Positions 32,481 through 43,950 of a DNA stretch of 60,000 nucleotides are shown here, piece after piece. Position 1 is the stretch's first letter. Each line of letters starts with the position of its first letter. This stretch comes from Nematostella vectensis. Its lineage: Eukaryota > Cnidaria > Anthozoa > Actiniaria > Edwardsiidae. A program made the translations under genes and the position numbers. The stretch covers positions 21,729,747 to 21,789,746 of the forward strand of contig NC_064034.1 in the NCBI RefSeq assembly GCF_932526225.1, read 5' to 3'. The notes under the pieces are model-generated. The model had not been told where the DNA came from. It did not search any database and saw nothing but the letters and a program-made list of their open reading frames with translations.

Positions 32481-34580
32481 CTCCGGGTCCTATAGTCGCT
32501 CAAAGTCGCCTATAGTCGCTTGAAGTCGCCCATAGACTATTAGGGGATTTTCTAAAGTCACCTATAGTCGCTTGAAGTCGCCAATAGTTGCACAAGAAAA
32601 TATTGGCTAATTTTCTAAAGTCGCTTATAGTCGCCTTTGATTAATTGTCAATGTTTAATTCACTATGTAAAGTAACCTCGATTACCAAGGTGAATTGTAT
32701 TGGTTACAATGAAATTGAAGTGTATGTATTGTACTGTCGCCACAGAAGCTTGCTTACTAACAAACTGTTGCCAACATAGAGCCAAGAAGTGGAGCTTATT
32801 TATTGCGGAATGAAGAAACTATGTATTTCACTCACTTTACTCGAATTGTTACCACAACAAAAAACAACTAGTGCTAATAAACCCTGTGCCTAATGATTTG
32901 CCTCCCATTTTTTTTCTATTTTGAAATTCTCATTATTACATTAGATATTCACAAGCAAAGATTAAAGGAGTATACATGAGTTATCAAGAAGATAATATCA
33001 AGACTTGGATCAAAGTTGAAAAATGAAAACAATACTACATTTATCAAGCATCTACTCTCTATATATTTATAACTTTAATACAGTCCTTTAATATTTATTA
33101 CATCATTACTTCTTATAAAAAAGATACAGTCAGGAAATTCCTTGATTGTTTTGTAATGTCATTTGAAATGAATAAGTCCTAGCTCCTCAAACCATGCCAT
33201 TATCAGGATTAGACTTGTTGTTTATCGAAGTTATTCTTGATATTATAAATAAAACAATTTTCCTAACTTCTCTCGAACCTTTTCCGACCGGTCCGAAATT
33301 AAATTTGTGCCAAGGTTATATTGGTAGTATATTTTCTTACCTAATGTTTTTAGTTAGGTTGCATGCTCGGCTGATTTTACGTTTTCTGAGTTTCCAATTC
33401 TTCAAGTGAAATAAATCATTACGGTATTACGGACATCTTATGCCATTTCCTTTCGATTCTAACCAGCAAGCAAGGTTGCTCCCACACATGAGAGCGGCCA
33501 TTTTAACCTCAGTTCCATGTTTAACGTACACTAACCACAGCTACCCCGACACCATTTATCTAGCTAACTAAGCTTGTTTGTATATAATATAATATTCTTC
33601 AAAGCCTAGTTTCTAATTTCTGTTCTGGATTTCTATGGTTAGGTTGCCTTGGCAAGGAGAGCGGAGTGATCCCATACGTGGGGGGTGGGGAGGGTAGTTG
33701 TTTCAGGGGCATAAAGAAAACGTTGTCGTTTTGGGGGTCTGGTACCGAGGAAGTTTAGTTTCTTTTTAGATACTTTCTCCGTCGACTAAAGTCATAAAGT
33801 TTACGAAGCACCTGCGGTACGGCAAACCTTAAAAGTGACAAGAATCATGCAGTTTTTTCCAAATAAGGAATATATTAGTTTCCTTATATGGAAGTGACCG
33901 CGTTTGTCAAAAACGACATTTTATGGCTAAATTTATTTGATATGGAAAGTAGCCTGCAAAGCATGCTGGGTCAGGGCTAGAGAAAAAAATGGCGGACACT
34001 ACACAGGTACACAGGGAGGAGCTTTCTCTTTACAGTAGTTGTTTCTTCAATTTATTATATTCTCTTGAAACAATGGAATCAAAAAGCCCAAACTGTCGTG
34101 ATCTCGTACCAGAACAATGAATACAACACAATGGCAGAATCGAATTCCAGTTTTTGGTGTATTCTCTTAAAATAATGTGTGTATTCGAGGACCCACGTCC
34201 TTTCACTTCTTTTGTTTGCACCGAAACCAAGGCCGCAAAACTGATAACAAGCTTTATTTCAAGCTTCGGATAAGTAAACATTAAGTGGGACGTCAAATTT
34301 CCCATGTGCAGATAAAATTGTAACTGAAAACGTTATTGGGCTTTGGATTAAAAAAATCATTAGCCTACGGCACCATATACGGGCTTGGTGTATTTTGAAC
34401 CTTGAAGACCGGAGAGAAATTACAGATTGGATGGATACCAGAAAGTCTAGAGAAAAAATAACAAGTGAAACTGGAAAGTCTTCTCAACTTACCCTATTTT
34501 CAAGTCACTCACCCACCATAACCACACACCCACCCACTGCTGAGAGCCGCCCAAAGAATCGGCGACTATAGGACCCGGAG
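32481..34580. mobile_element. 2.1-kb non-autonomous TIR transposon inside the Gypsy leader
   Basis: The ends are a perfect 19-bp inverted repeat (CTCCGGGTCCTATAGTCGC). The six bases GGCCTA are present on both sides, and removing the element joins the Gypsy leader to its gag ATG. Next to the left end the motif TATAGTCGC recurs about five times within 150 bp, like subterminal transposase sites. No transposase frame is seen, so it would need one in trans. It contains the MITE-like repeat at 33716-33918. The superfamily is not clear: a 6-bp target duplication excludes the TA and TTAA groups. Confidence 0.8.
33716..33918 (+). mobile_element. MITE-like TIR repeat, copy 2
   Basis: This is the counterpart of the repeat at 14-255 in opposite orientation, bounded by GTTGTCGTTTT and AAAACGACA. 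It lies within the 2.1-kb transposon, which lies within a Gypsy element, giving three nested levels. Confidence 0.6.
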
Positions 34581-35030
34581 GGCCTAGAGATGCCTGACCC
34601 GAATGACAACATGGCTATTCCAGGGACTTAAGCCCAGATATTTACCTCTAATGTACCCCTTCCAACCCCGTTGGCCCTTGCAGGCAATTTAGCAAAAAAC
34701 TGGAAGAAATAGAAACAGACATGGAACGCACATTGAAGTAATCACCGGTCTCACCAAGAGTCCACAACTGCAATCTAGCAGTCACGCGTAAATTTGGTGT
34801 TCTCAAGAACTGATTAGGGACAGAATTGTCTGTGGGATTTTAAAAAAGCCGCTGCGAAAGAAACTACTTCAGGAATTGAGTCTAACACTAGAGAAATGTT
34901 TGAACATTTGCAAAGCTGCAGAAGCAGCAAACAGTCAGCTAAAGCAAATTTCACATCGTCTCTAGACGGAGTGCATCAACTTAGCCAGAAAAGAACTCTT
35001 CAACAACCTCGAATAATTATCAGTTTGCGT
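34581..35030 (+). pseudogene. Gypsy gag N-terminal fragment
   Basis: From the ATG near 34590 the frame reads as a Ty3/Gypsy gag start (PLPTPLALAGNLAKNWKK, then QTWNA). It breaks by stop codons near 34708 and 34735, and resumes in another frame with LIRDRIVCGILKKPLRKKLL and LNICKAAEAANSQLKQIS, typical of metazoan Gypsy capsid. The homology ends near 35030 without nucleocapsid or pol, so the element is 3' truncated. Confidence 0.7.
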
Positions 35031-36012
35031 GTAAGTAGTGTAGTAGGAAGCATGAAATATGTTTTTATTTTATTGCGAGCCTTGCAATTAACAGAAGAAA
35101 TTTTTTGATTTGCCAAATTGGTTGCTTTCATCAGCCAAACAACATTTATTTGCCAGTGATATTAAGAATAAGACAATTGTGATAAAGACAGTGATAAATA
35201 ACATCAACAGTTAAGTGTGTGAACCTGCCATGTCACTTGTAACAACCCTGTACAAGTTATAATATCTGAAAAACCAACCTTAATTCTCTAATTCAATGAC
35301 AGATATTATGATCTATTATACTTTGCTTCCATGTTATTTTTACATCTGCTGCTGCAGGCCCGTACCCTAGTAACAAAATAATGTGTAATGCCAAATAATG
35401 ATTGTAAAGGGACTCAACAGATATTTGTCGGGAACCAGTTATACAAGCAACGGCGCAGTATACAATGTCGTCTTCGTTGAAAATAAAGATTTCGCCACTA
35501 CTTCATCCTCGGGAACCCAAGGCGTCGCGGAGATCCGGTCCCTCTTTCTCGCGCCACGCTCCCTGTGTGCCCGATCTCCGCGACGCCCTGGGTCCCCAAA
35601 GATGCCACTACTTGAGTTAGCGCCATCCCATTCGCTCCTACGACTCGGGAGAATGTTTTTTGACTTAGAAGACTTTTTAGCGAGAAAACTTTAACCTTTT
35701 CTTATAGCGTTTTCTTTGGCTGCGGTCTGTTTAGTAGCAAGGCTTTTGTGAGAATGTGTTTGTGATAATTAATATCAAATCAACATAACATGTCTCTGCA
35801 TGACGCTAGAACACACGTGTACCTAAGGCAATACAAAATGTGACTAGAGGAGAGGAGCAACAGGACAAAGAAGGTACAACTACTATCCCGGTATGCAATG
35901 TTTTTTTTACCCTGAATGCATCGTAATTTATACGCTTGCAGGAACACAATTGTTATTCAAGATCGTAGCTATGCAAAATGTAGTTTGAAAACTTTTTGTA
36001 AATTAATAAAAT
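35031..36012. other. no gene apart from a fold-back element
   Basis: AT-rich unique sequence without recognisable coding frames. The only notable structure is the GC-rich fold-back at 35504-35603. Confidence 0.5.
35504..35603. mobile_element. 100-bp fold-back MITE with 10-bp target duplication
   Basis: The two arms, CCAAGGCGTCGCGGAGATC on the left and GATCTCCGCGACGCCCTGG on the right, form a near-perfect stem of about 25-30 bp around a 37-base loop. GCCACTACTT occurs immediately on both sides (35494-35503 and 35604-35613). This is the expected 9-10-bp duplication of a Mutator-like transposition. It is GC-rich compared with its surroundings. Confidence 0.8.
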
Positions 36013-36013
36013 A

Positions 36014-36517
36014 CAGCGGAACCTGGATTCTACGATATGGTTCGGGAGAAAAAAAAATGTATCGTTAAATCGATGTATCGTTACAAAGAGGTTCTCGATT
36101 TTACGATATAAAGAAAAATCCATTGAAAATATCATTGTAGCGAGGTCGGGTTAATCAACTTTCACAAGTTAATAATATTGTAATAACTGGACTCGTGTAA
36201 GGCTGTATAGTTACTCTTCGTAAGACTGTAATCTGCATTTAACAATATCTGCCAAATCAAAAAATCGATGAAGTGTACTTTACATGTGTGTTTTTCTGAG
36301 TTTTACCCTCTATGTTGGTAGACAGAATCAGCAATATCATTGTATGGAGGTCAAAATTACGATTGGGAGAACGAATTTGTATCGTAATATCTAGATTATC
36401 GTTGTATCCAATATCGTAAAATCGGGGTAGTTTTTTTTATAAATGTCACTGTAATCCCATCGGAAGAAGGGAACGCTATCGTAAAATCCAGGTTATCGTA
36501 AAATCCAGGTTCCACTG
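36014..36517. mobile_element. pogo/Tigger-type MITE
   Basis: The element is bounded by TA on both sides. Its ends are inverted copies CAGCGGAACCTGGATTCTACGA (shown here as its two halves CAGCGGAACC and TGGATTCTACGA) and TCGTAAAATCCAGGTTCCACTG. The CAGTGGAACC start and TA target are those of pogo/Tigger elements. Internal copies of ATCGTAAAATCCAGG and CGATTTTACGATA extend the inverted symmetry. No transposase is encoded. Confidence 0.75.
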
Positions 36518-36519
36518 TA

Positions 36520-38340
36520 CATAAAAAAGGCTCCCATTGCAAACTTCATATACACCTTTACACCGGTCATTACACTCAGTTCTACGACCGAAAGGTCGAT
36601 CTTATTATATTTCAACCAAATGCAGGAAAATATTGATCAGGCATACGATAACACATTTAAGGCCATCGATGTATGACTCTGACATTGCTGGAGTAATTAA
36701 TTCGCGAATAATTTGTAGCCTAGCCTCCCTCGCAGGCGTTTGTAGGCTCAAACACCCACTCCTCTCCTACACTCATAATATTTGAGGCAGTCCGTTTCTG
36801 TTTCACAAGAAATATCAGTCGCCTGTCCATTTGCACATGTATCGCAATGTTAACTTGCATTATATAAACATCGACATTTATATTCGACGCGTACACTCTT
36901 ATGAACGTTTGATGTTTGCTTGCATTTTCGTGACTTTTGTGTTATTTATCTTTTGCGGCTCTATGCTTTGGTTGCCTATTGTTTTGGAGTAGAGGCTTTT
37001 TTTTTAAACTTGACATCTTTTGCTTTATATGGTAGGAGGGTGGAAGTTCTTAGCCGAGCTGTTTAAGACAAACTCTGATATCTGTAGACATAAATGGCAT
37101 CGACACTTTACTATTGAGCAAAATAATTTACGTGTTAAGTATGAAAAATTATACATAAATTTATAAAACATCAAAAATGACATTATAAAAACATAGGTGC
37201 TTCTTTTATAAGATTCACACGAGCATTAAAACGTATAAAATAGTATAAGAGTCCGGGTATACGGAAAATGCTCAAAAAATGTACCACTACATATGGATGG
37301 GAAAAGCAGCAATACTGCAAAAAGTTATTCCATGGCCGTACTTGGACTTTTGTCAGGGACTTGGTAGCTTCCTACACAGGCGCTTTCGAGCTTTTAAATA
37401 TTTGGGCATCCTGTGGCGAATGAACCCAGTCTCCTCCCCACGCATGTAACCTAATCACATAATTTTTTTAACAAGAAAGACGCTCGACGTGGAGGTGGCT
37501 GAGGTTTAGGGGAGTGACGAGACATACATCCCCGGTAGTAGGGGTAGGGGTGGGTGCTTTTTTGTAAAAGTATTGTAACGGGAATGGGGAATTATTAGCT
37601 GGGCTAGGTACTGTACGACCACGGATCTGCGTTCCCCGAACACTCGAGGGCGACCGATACAGTAATGTCAATGACTGAAGGCGTTTTGTATACACTGCAC
37701 AATAACTTATTACAGCTGTTAATCAAGTACCAGACTATCATTCCCTTCCTCTGGGTGGCAATGCTCCGTATAACTGACGGTAAACACCAACTGACAACAG
37801 CGGCGAGCCTGTTGACAACAGCGGCAGTTATTGCTTGGTGCGCCCGTTTATCATCCTCTGGCAATTGAGCCCACGCTTCATGGCCCCGCCCTTATCTCTT
37901 CTCGCGTTCTTGATTTAGTAAAATTTCGAGAAGAGAAGTAACCGCGTTTCTGTGTTTACCAGTACCTGCAAAAGTGCTAATAACTTTTCCCGGGGGCCCT
38001 TCCTCTATATCTTAGTCTCTCTTTATAATCACTTGCGGTTAACCATCGCATTAATGTTCTCGGAGTACCTTTTCTAATGCCCTTCCCCGCGGTTAAATCG
38101 TAGAGTATATTTGAGCGCCATGACAGCGTGAATACACGATCGCGGGCAAGGAACATACGGTTACATAACATGATCAAAAATGATTGTTTTCTTGCCGTCG
38201 TTGATTTTCATACTCGCTTTCATGCGCGCTTATTTTATGTCGTTTTTGTGAACTAGAGGCGAGCTCTCCTCTTTTAGTTTACCAGTAGCCTTCACCGTTT
38301 GTCAGCAGTGAACCTTCGCGGTAATTTCCAAGGTGAGCCT
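36520..38340. other. no gene recognised
   Basis: Short open frames only. The part just left of 38341 is the 3' flank of the minus-strand exon ending there. Confidence 0.45.
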
Positions 38341-40034
38341 TCAGTTCATCTGCGGCTTGCTATCCAGTTGTACAATACTAACGACATTTTCCAGTCCCAC
38401 TAGCTTAACGAACTCCCCGTCGCCGCTGGTTGGAAGAAAGCCCTGGTTTGATTTGATCGTCTTCGGTTTAGGCAAGTCAAGTCTCGCCTTTTTTGGTGGC
38501 AAAGGGACGAGGAATTGTCCCTTGGTTCGTGTAGGTTCGCTTAGCGCGCCCTCGCTCGCGTATACGGCAGTTACTTTCTCGTGAACATCCTCAAGCTCCT
38601 TGCGCCGCTTTTCCCGTATTTTTTCTATAGCGGCCTCTTGTTTTTTCACGAGATCTTTTAGTCTTTGAATGCGAGCCTCGTGCGGGCTGACTCCGCTGCT
38701 TGAAGAGCTTGCTGTCTCACTAGCTGAAGTCTGCGCTAACGACTTTGTTGTTGCTGTTGTCAAACTGGCTGTGTTCTGACTTAGCATTGGTGTGTCTCGT
38801 TTGGAAGTCGACACATCACATACGGTGTTAACTTGTGTTGTTATGCTTGGTTTGGGGAATATGCTGACAGTATTCCTTGAAATACTGGTAATTGTGTTGT
38901 TCTGAGTCGTTGCGGTTGGTTTCTGAGCTAAATTTGCAGCGTTGTTTGTGTTTATATGTACTGTCGGACTCTCTCCAGCCACTTTACTGGCTATAATCGG
39001 TGACGTAACTAACCCGGAATTGATGTGTATAGTAGACGTTGGGATGGCGGGGATACCAGTGGTCGGCAATGTCATGCTACTCATTTGCACGGGCGTGGTC
39101 CCGGATGCCGTACTACTCACAACAAAATTGGGGATAAATATCGGCACATTTTTCGGCACGGCGGTGCCCTCTGGGATCAAAAACTGGACAGTACTCCCCC
39201 CCGAACTACTGTTTATCATGTACATGAGCTGCCCCGGGTCACTACTCCCCTTCTTCTTCAGCATAACAAGCCGTGGTACGCTGGCGGAGCCCGCCGCCAT
39301 CCCTGTCTGTGCTGAGGGCTTTATAGGCGTGGTCATCGCTGGCCTTATGGGGACTGGGGTACTACTTGCTGTTACGGGCCTCGTATTGTTCACCTTTGGC
39401 GCAGTCACTACGGGCAATGAAGCCTTGTCTGTGAGTAGAGTCGTTAAGACACTGGCACTAGTTGTTGTGTTCACTAGGGGTATGTGGATGGTCTGTCCTG
39501 TGGCATTCGTCACGATGGCCACAGGTCGTTGGATCGGAGCAGGGTGCGGAATGGAGACTACTGGGGATCTTGGTAGCCCCGCTGCCCCGTTCAATGTTTT
39601 TGTTGGCGTTGAAGGGCTCTGGGCAATCGAACAAACAGTCGAGCCTGCAGTACCAGGTAGTGTGATTCGAGTAGGACTTAAATCGAGATTAAAATTAATG
39701 TTACCAGAATTCTGCGTTGCCTTGTTGATTATTTGCGGGACGATCCGAAGGTTTCCCGAGTCTATTTTAGGAGCATATGTTCTGGTGACTTTAAGAACGT
39801 CTTGCACATTATCTCTTTGTGCGGTAAGCCGGGAGAAAAAAGACCTTGAGCTGGCGCCACCTGTGGTAGGGGGCCGTGTACTACTGCCCCCATCATCAGG
39901 GTTTGTGCTCTTCACATCATCAGCGTCATCAGGAGCGAGCGAGAAGACTGACTGGATATGCTCAACACCATCATCACTATCGTCAATATTCGACTCGTCC
40001 AACGATGGTATACAGCTGACGGAGACGGCGGAAC
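38341..40034 (-). CDS. long exon of a Ser/Thr/Pro-rich coiled-coil protein
   Basis: A minus-strand frame of about 553 codons ends at 38341 with a TGA. It opens with an acidic stretch (NIDDSDDGVEH), then a long low-complexity region rich in Ser, Thr, Pro, Val and Asn with conserved-looking islands (RLVMLKKKGS, GQLMYMINSSSG, VPIFIPNFVVSS). Near residues 455-485 lies a charged coiled coil (ARIQRLKDLVKKQEAAIEKI), then a basic PPKKARLDLPKPK stretch that could be a nuclear-localisation signal, and a short hydrophobic end GEFVKLVGLENVVSIVQL. No ATG begins the frame; an acceptor such as TTTCGTTACAG near 40035 suggests an internal or last exon. A nuclear or chromatin role is an inference. No orthology is assigned. 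Confidence 0.65.
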
Positions 40035-40207
40035 TGTAACGAAAGCAGATGAAATGAGACTGTTATCATGGTTACTACTAAGACTTGATAGATAAAATTA
40101 TCAATTAGGATCTCTTCTTGTTTGTTTGTTATTCTTGAGGTAATCCCATCACGAAAACAAAAATAGTGATACTTTGCTTGTGACACTAAGAGCAGCTGAT
40201 ATCAATT

Positions 40208-40440
40208 TTCGATTGACCCTGTGGCACTCGCATTAATTTACACTTCAACTGATAAAAGACAAAAGAATCTATTAAAATCTAACAGACCATCCGCTCTAAA
40301 TTATCAGTCACATGATCAAATTTCGATTGACCCTATAAAAGTGGCACTCGCATTAATTTACACTTCAACTGATAAAAGACAAAAGAATCTATTAAAATCT
40401 AACAGACCATCCGCTCTAAATTATCAGTCACATGATCAAA
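40208..40440. repeat. recent tandem duplication, two units
   Basis: The unit TTTCGATTGACCCT through CAGTCACATGATCAAA occurs at 40208-40320 and 40321-40440. The copies agree base for base except for a 7-bp insertion (ATAAAAG) after CCCT in the second. Confidence 0.95.
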
Positions 40441-41498
40441 CTGCTTTTACAATTTTGAAATATTTTTCGCGTTTTCCGTAAAAGACCATAGGAAATTGTT
40501 ACGTAACTGACCAGAAGTAAACTGGTAACTCCAACCCCATTGAACTCCATCAACCCGGAACCAGTTAGCTCAACCCCAGATTAAATCAGACCTCATTAAC
40601 TCATCCCCTTCAACTAGGGCATTGTGCTAGCTTTAGCCTCCCCCCTAACTTAAGCTAACAGGGTATAACTATACACGACTGGCTATTGTCTGATGACATT
40701 TGGTAAACTGTTAACAATACAAAGTTGGTTCCAATTTATCACCATCCCCCCCCCCCCACCCCTTGCAACAGAATTTGACATTTTCATTTTGTTCTTTATG
40801 TCTTTTCACATCAATGTCAGGAACATAGTTTAGGAAATACTAATTATAATACCAAGACCTTTTTATTGAGCCAAAGTTGAGACTTTGGCTCATTTTACAA
40901 TCCAATCTGCAAAACCATGAATATTGACCCCTCATCCTCACTAATGAGGCTTGCAACAGTGAACACGCATAGTCACATAAAGAGTGTGAACACAGCTTTC
41001 CCCTGTGCATGTGCAGTAGGGATAACAATGCGGCTTCAAGTGTTTTTGGTTGTCAAAACATTATGATCATGCAGACAATTAAGGTGGAATCAAATCCAAA
41101 TAAACAGAAAATTCCTTTTTTTTTCTTCTTACACATTATTATATAAGTAAAGATATAGCATTAAATTAATCTACTAAAATTTCCATAGTTTAGAAAAATT
41201 ACTATACAAAAAACCTTGTTTTTGCTGACGTGAGTTCCAGACTTACATTTTTTTTATTTTTGCAAATGTTGAAGTCCTCAGAGTAGAACTGGTTTAAACA
41301 CGGATAAACATGTGTTTTTACAGAAATCTTGTGTCACTACGGTAACAAATTATTGATGTTCAATGTATATGTTTAGAGCCCAATATGCTAATATTATGCA
41401 TAAATCACTGTTTTGTCCCTGCAGGAAAACATTGATAGGTACATAACTGTACTGAAAGCCTGGAATTACAGAAAAAAATTTCACAAAAATATGTATAC

Positions 41499-41546
41499 AG
41501 TAAATCAAGTCAATGTCAAACAACTCTAGCAAGCCTCTTTCAAAGG
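41499..41546 (-). CDS. possible exon C of a minus-strand gene
   Basis: Acceptor AAACTTTTTACAG at 41547 opens a phase-1 segment AFERGLLELFDIDLIY that would join in frame with the exon at 41915-42019. The donor is weak (T|GTATAC) and the right end uncertain. Confidence 0.3.
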
Positions 41547-41914
41547 CTGTAAAAAGTTTACATAGAAGTAACAAAAATAAGAACATGTCACAAACATTTA
41601 TTTAACATATTGACCCCTCAACAGGCCTGTACCGGCTTTGGGAAGTACCCACAACCTAAAAAATTCATAAATGCAAAATAAACACAACAAGATGAAGATA
41701 CTCAGGCATCAGTCTAAGGGATAAATGGTCTTGAAGATATGCATCCAACCAAGGTGTTGGCAACTACTCTTAAGCCAAATAATAGCACAGGTTCTTTGAC
41801 AAATTTCAAATCGAACAAGGAAAGAAAAGCAGAATCACCCCTCTCAATAAAACGCTCAAAATACCACACAAGGGAGATAGATCAGGAAACACAGCTCAAG
41901 ACACAAATAGATAC

Positions 41915-42019
41915 CTTTATTCTGATCCTCCAGGTACATTTCTATGGCCTCAAGACACAATGTCCACTCCTTGAAGGCTTGTAAAACCACGAAGATGCCT
42001 TTACGTATTGCAAAGAATT
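41915..42019 (-). CDS. probable exon B of a minus-strand gene
   Basis: Acceptor GGATCTCCCAG and donor AATAAAG|GTATCT bound a 105-bp exon reading FFAIRKGIFVVLQAFKEW and LCLEAIEMYLEDQNK. Entering and leaving phases are both 1, matching the exon at 42800-42897 upstream. The helical, mixed hydrophobic-charged composition is that of a globular protein. Family not recognised. It may belong to the same gene as the exon at 38341-40034, but the joining exons are not found. Confidence 0.5.
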
Positions 42020-42240
42020 CTGGGAGATCCAGGGAAAAATTCACGAGGGGAGGGCCAGTCAACACTCCTCTCCCCAAAGTCCGATGGTTTTTTCTTTTCA
42101 CCTCGAAGCCAAACAAATCAATTCCAGGTCATACAGACCCAGAATAGCAGTGTAAACAATTTTGGAATCAATTTGGTTTTAGACAAGACAGCATTTAGGA
42201 GAGCTGTGGTGATTCATTAGAAAATTATTTTCTCATCCAG

Positions 42241-42485
42241 GCAAAGCCAAACAAGAAAAAATCATCATGAATCCACCTTTGCTTGCAAATATCCATAAGC
42301 AAAGCACTCAATTATGCCTCAATAGACTTCATGATGTCCTGAGACACTCTCCTAATGTGCTTATAGCTGTATTTTTGATGAAAAATACAAGCAACCATCA
42401 ACTTGTGCTTGCTTCAGCACAACGACGAGGAATTAAAAGTGGGGAGCGCAAAGCACTGTTGGAAAGCTTGGATACCGCTGACTAG
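42241..42485 (+). CDS. candidate terminal exon on the plus strand
   Basis: Acceptor TTTCTCATCCAG precedes a phase-1 frame AKPKQEKIIMNPPLLANIHK, followed by LCLNRLHDVLRHSPNVLIAV and RGIKSGERKALLESL, ending at the TAG at 42483. The composition is protein-like and an antisense reading is full of stops. It lies inside the intron between the two minus-strand exons at 42020-42799, so it would be a nested or overlapping opposite-strand gene. Family not recognised. Confidence 0.35.
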
Positions 42486-42799
42486 ACTAGGTATCTTTAC
42501 CATTACAGATTATTAGTACTTATAAGCAGCAGTGGTGGAACTGCAACATCTGCCAAACATTTTATTATTAAATCTTCAGATATGCAGATTCACACTGGAA
42601 GCATATATTAACATTGCTTATAATAACATCACATTGCTTTGTCACTTGCATTGTTTAATATGCTGCCCTGGCCTTATGCAGAGTCAAATTGGAGTATGTT
42701 AGGTAAGTAGTTGAAAAAAGTAGATAAATGCTACCATGCTAGTTAATATAGCCGGTTAAGGTTTGTTGTAAATTCTATGATAACTCGTAGATAACTCAC

Positions 42800-42897
42800 C
42801 CTCCTTGTGTAGTTTCTGCTTCAGCACTGGTATATGCATCTCTTGGCGAAGCCATGGAAGCTTGACGATTTCTAAGATGGACTTTTCTACAGCGAAT
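42800..42897 (-). CDS. probable exon A of a minus-strand gene
   Basis: Acceptor TTTCTTATAG and donor GGAGG|GTGAGT bound a 98-bp exon encoding FAVEKSILEIVKLPWLRQ and MHIPVLKQKLHKE. It enters in phase 2 and leaves in phase 1, and joins in frame to the exon at 41915-42019 (LHKE-EFFAIRK). Consensus-quality splice sites at both ends and phase agreement support it. Confidence 0.55.
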
Positions 42898-43919
42898 CTA
42901 TAAGAAATACAAACAAATTTTTTTTCAATTGTATGGTTAAATATACCACTGCATAAATCGCTTAAATAGTACATCCGATTTCAAGCTTACCAGAACAAGA
43001 AGAAGTATGTATTTCCTGGAACAGAACTAGAAGTATGTGTTGTTACTACAACTAGTCGCACGATTTCACTCAACCACGCAGACAGTTGTCACGGAGAACG
43101 ATGTTGTTATTGTCACGCTTTGGTGTCTTTCTTGGATTCCATATGCATCAATCGATCACTTTCCACTAGAAAAGCTCATTAAAAATACCTGTTGTAGAAT
43201 AGCAGGGTTGTTGTTATAGTAATAATGATAATTTTGGAGGAAATAGCACATTCGTATCTCGGACTTGCAAAAAACCAAGTCGAAAGAGGTCGCCACAAAT
43301 TTATGAGCCCACGGGCATACTATTCAGTTTTTACGGTATAACCGCGCGCATGTCATTGTGAGACGACAGCTGACATCATCATACTGGACCTATAACACAC
43401 GAGGTTCCGCTTTAAAAGGTAAAGCTTTTCCCACCCCCGGGCTCGGGCCTGAAAACATGGTTGAATCGTTTTTATTCGATTTTTATACTCATACTCGGGG
43501 CTCTTATTTTATTTATTATTTAGTAATCTTTTTTTTGGGCGGGGGGGGGGACTCTAAATCGATTGAGAAAAAGACTCTACTTGCGATAAACTTAATTTGC
43601 GATAGACGTAAAACAGTATATTAAAGAAGGGGATTTCATTGTCTTTGAATGGGCAAGCGGCGGCGAAGCTGGAATAAAAGTGTGTGCGGTGTGTGTGTGT
43701 GTATCGGGGGGGAAGGGAGGAATTCAGAGACGGAATTTTGACATAAAAACCGGGGGCATGCTAAACAACAAGACTTTATGGGGAATGCCGTCATTTCTTC
43801 CTTTTTTCTCGTATATTACCAGGGGCTCATAAGTAGGGGTAATCATCTGTATTATATTACTGCACACCTGACAACCCCAAAATTTCTAAAACCTAGAGAT
43901 TCCTACGATGGGGGTCCGG

Positions 43920-43950
<31 letters not shown>

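Noticed and set aside
38942-40039. 365-codon plus-strand frame
   Set aside because: It is antisense to the coiled-coil exon, hydrophobic and low in complexity; the minus frame has a better protein composition.
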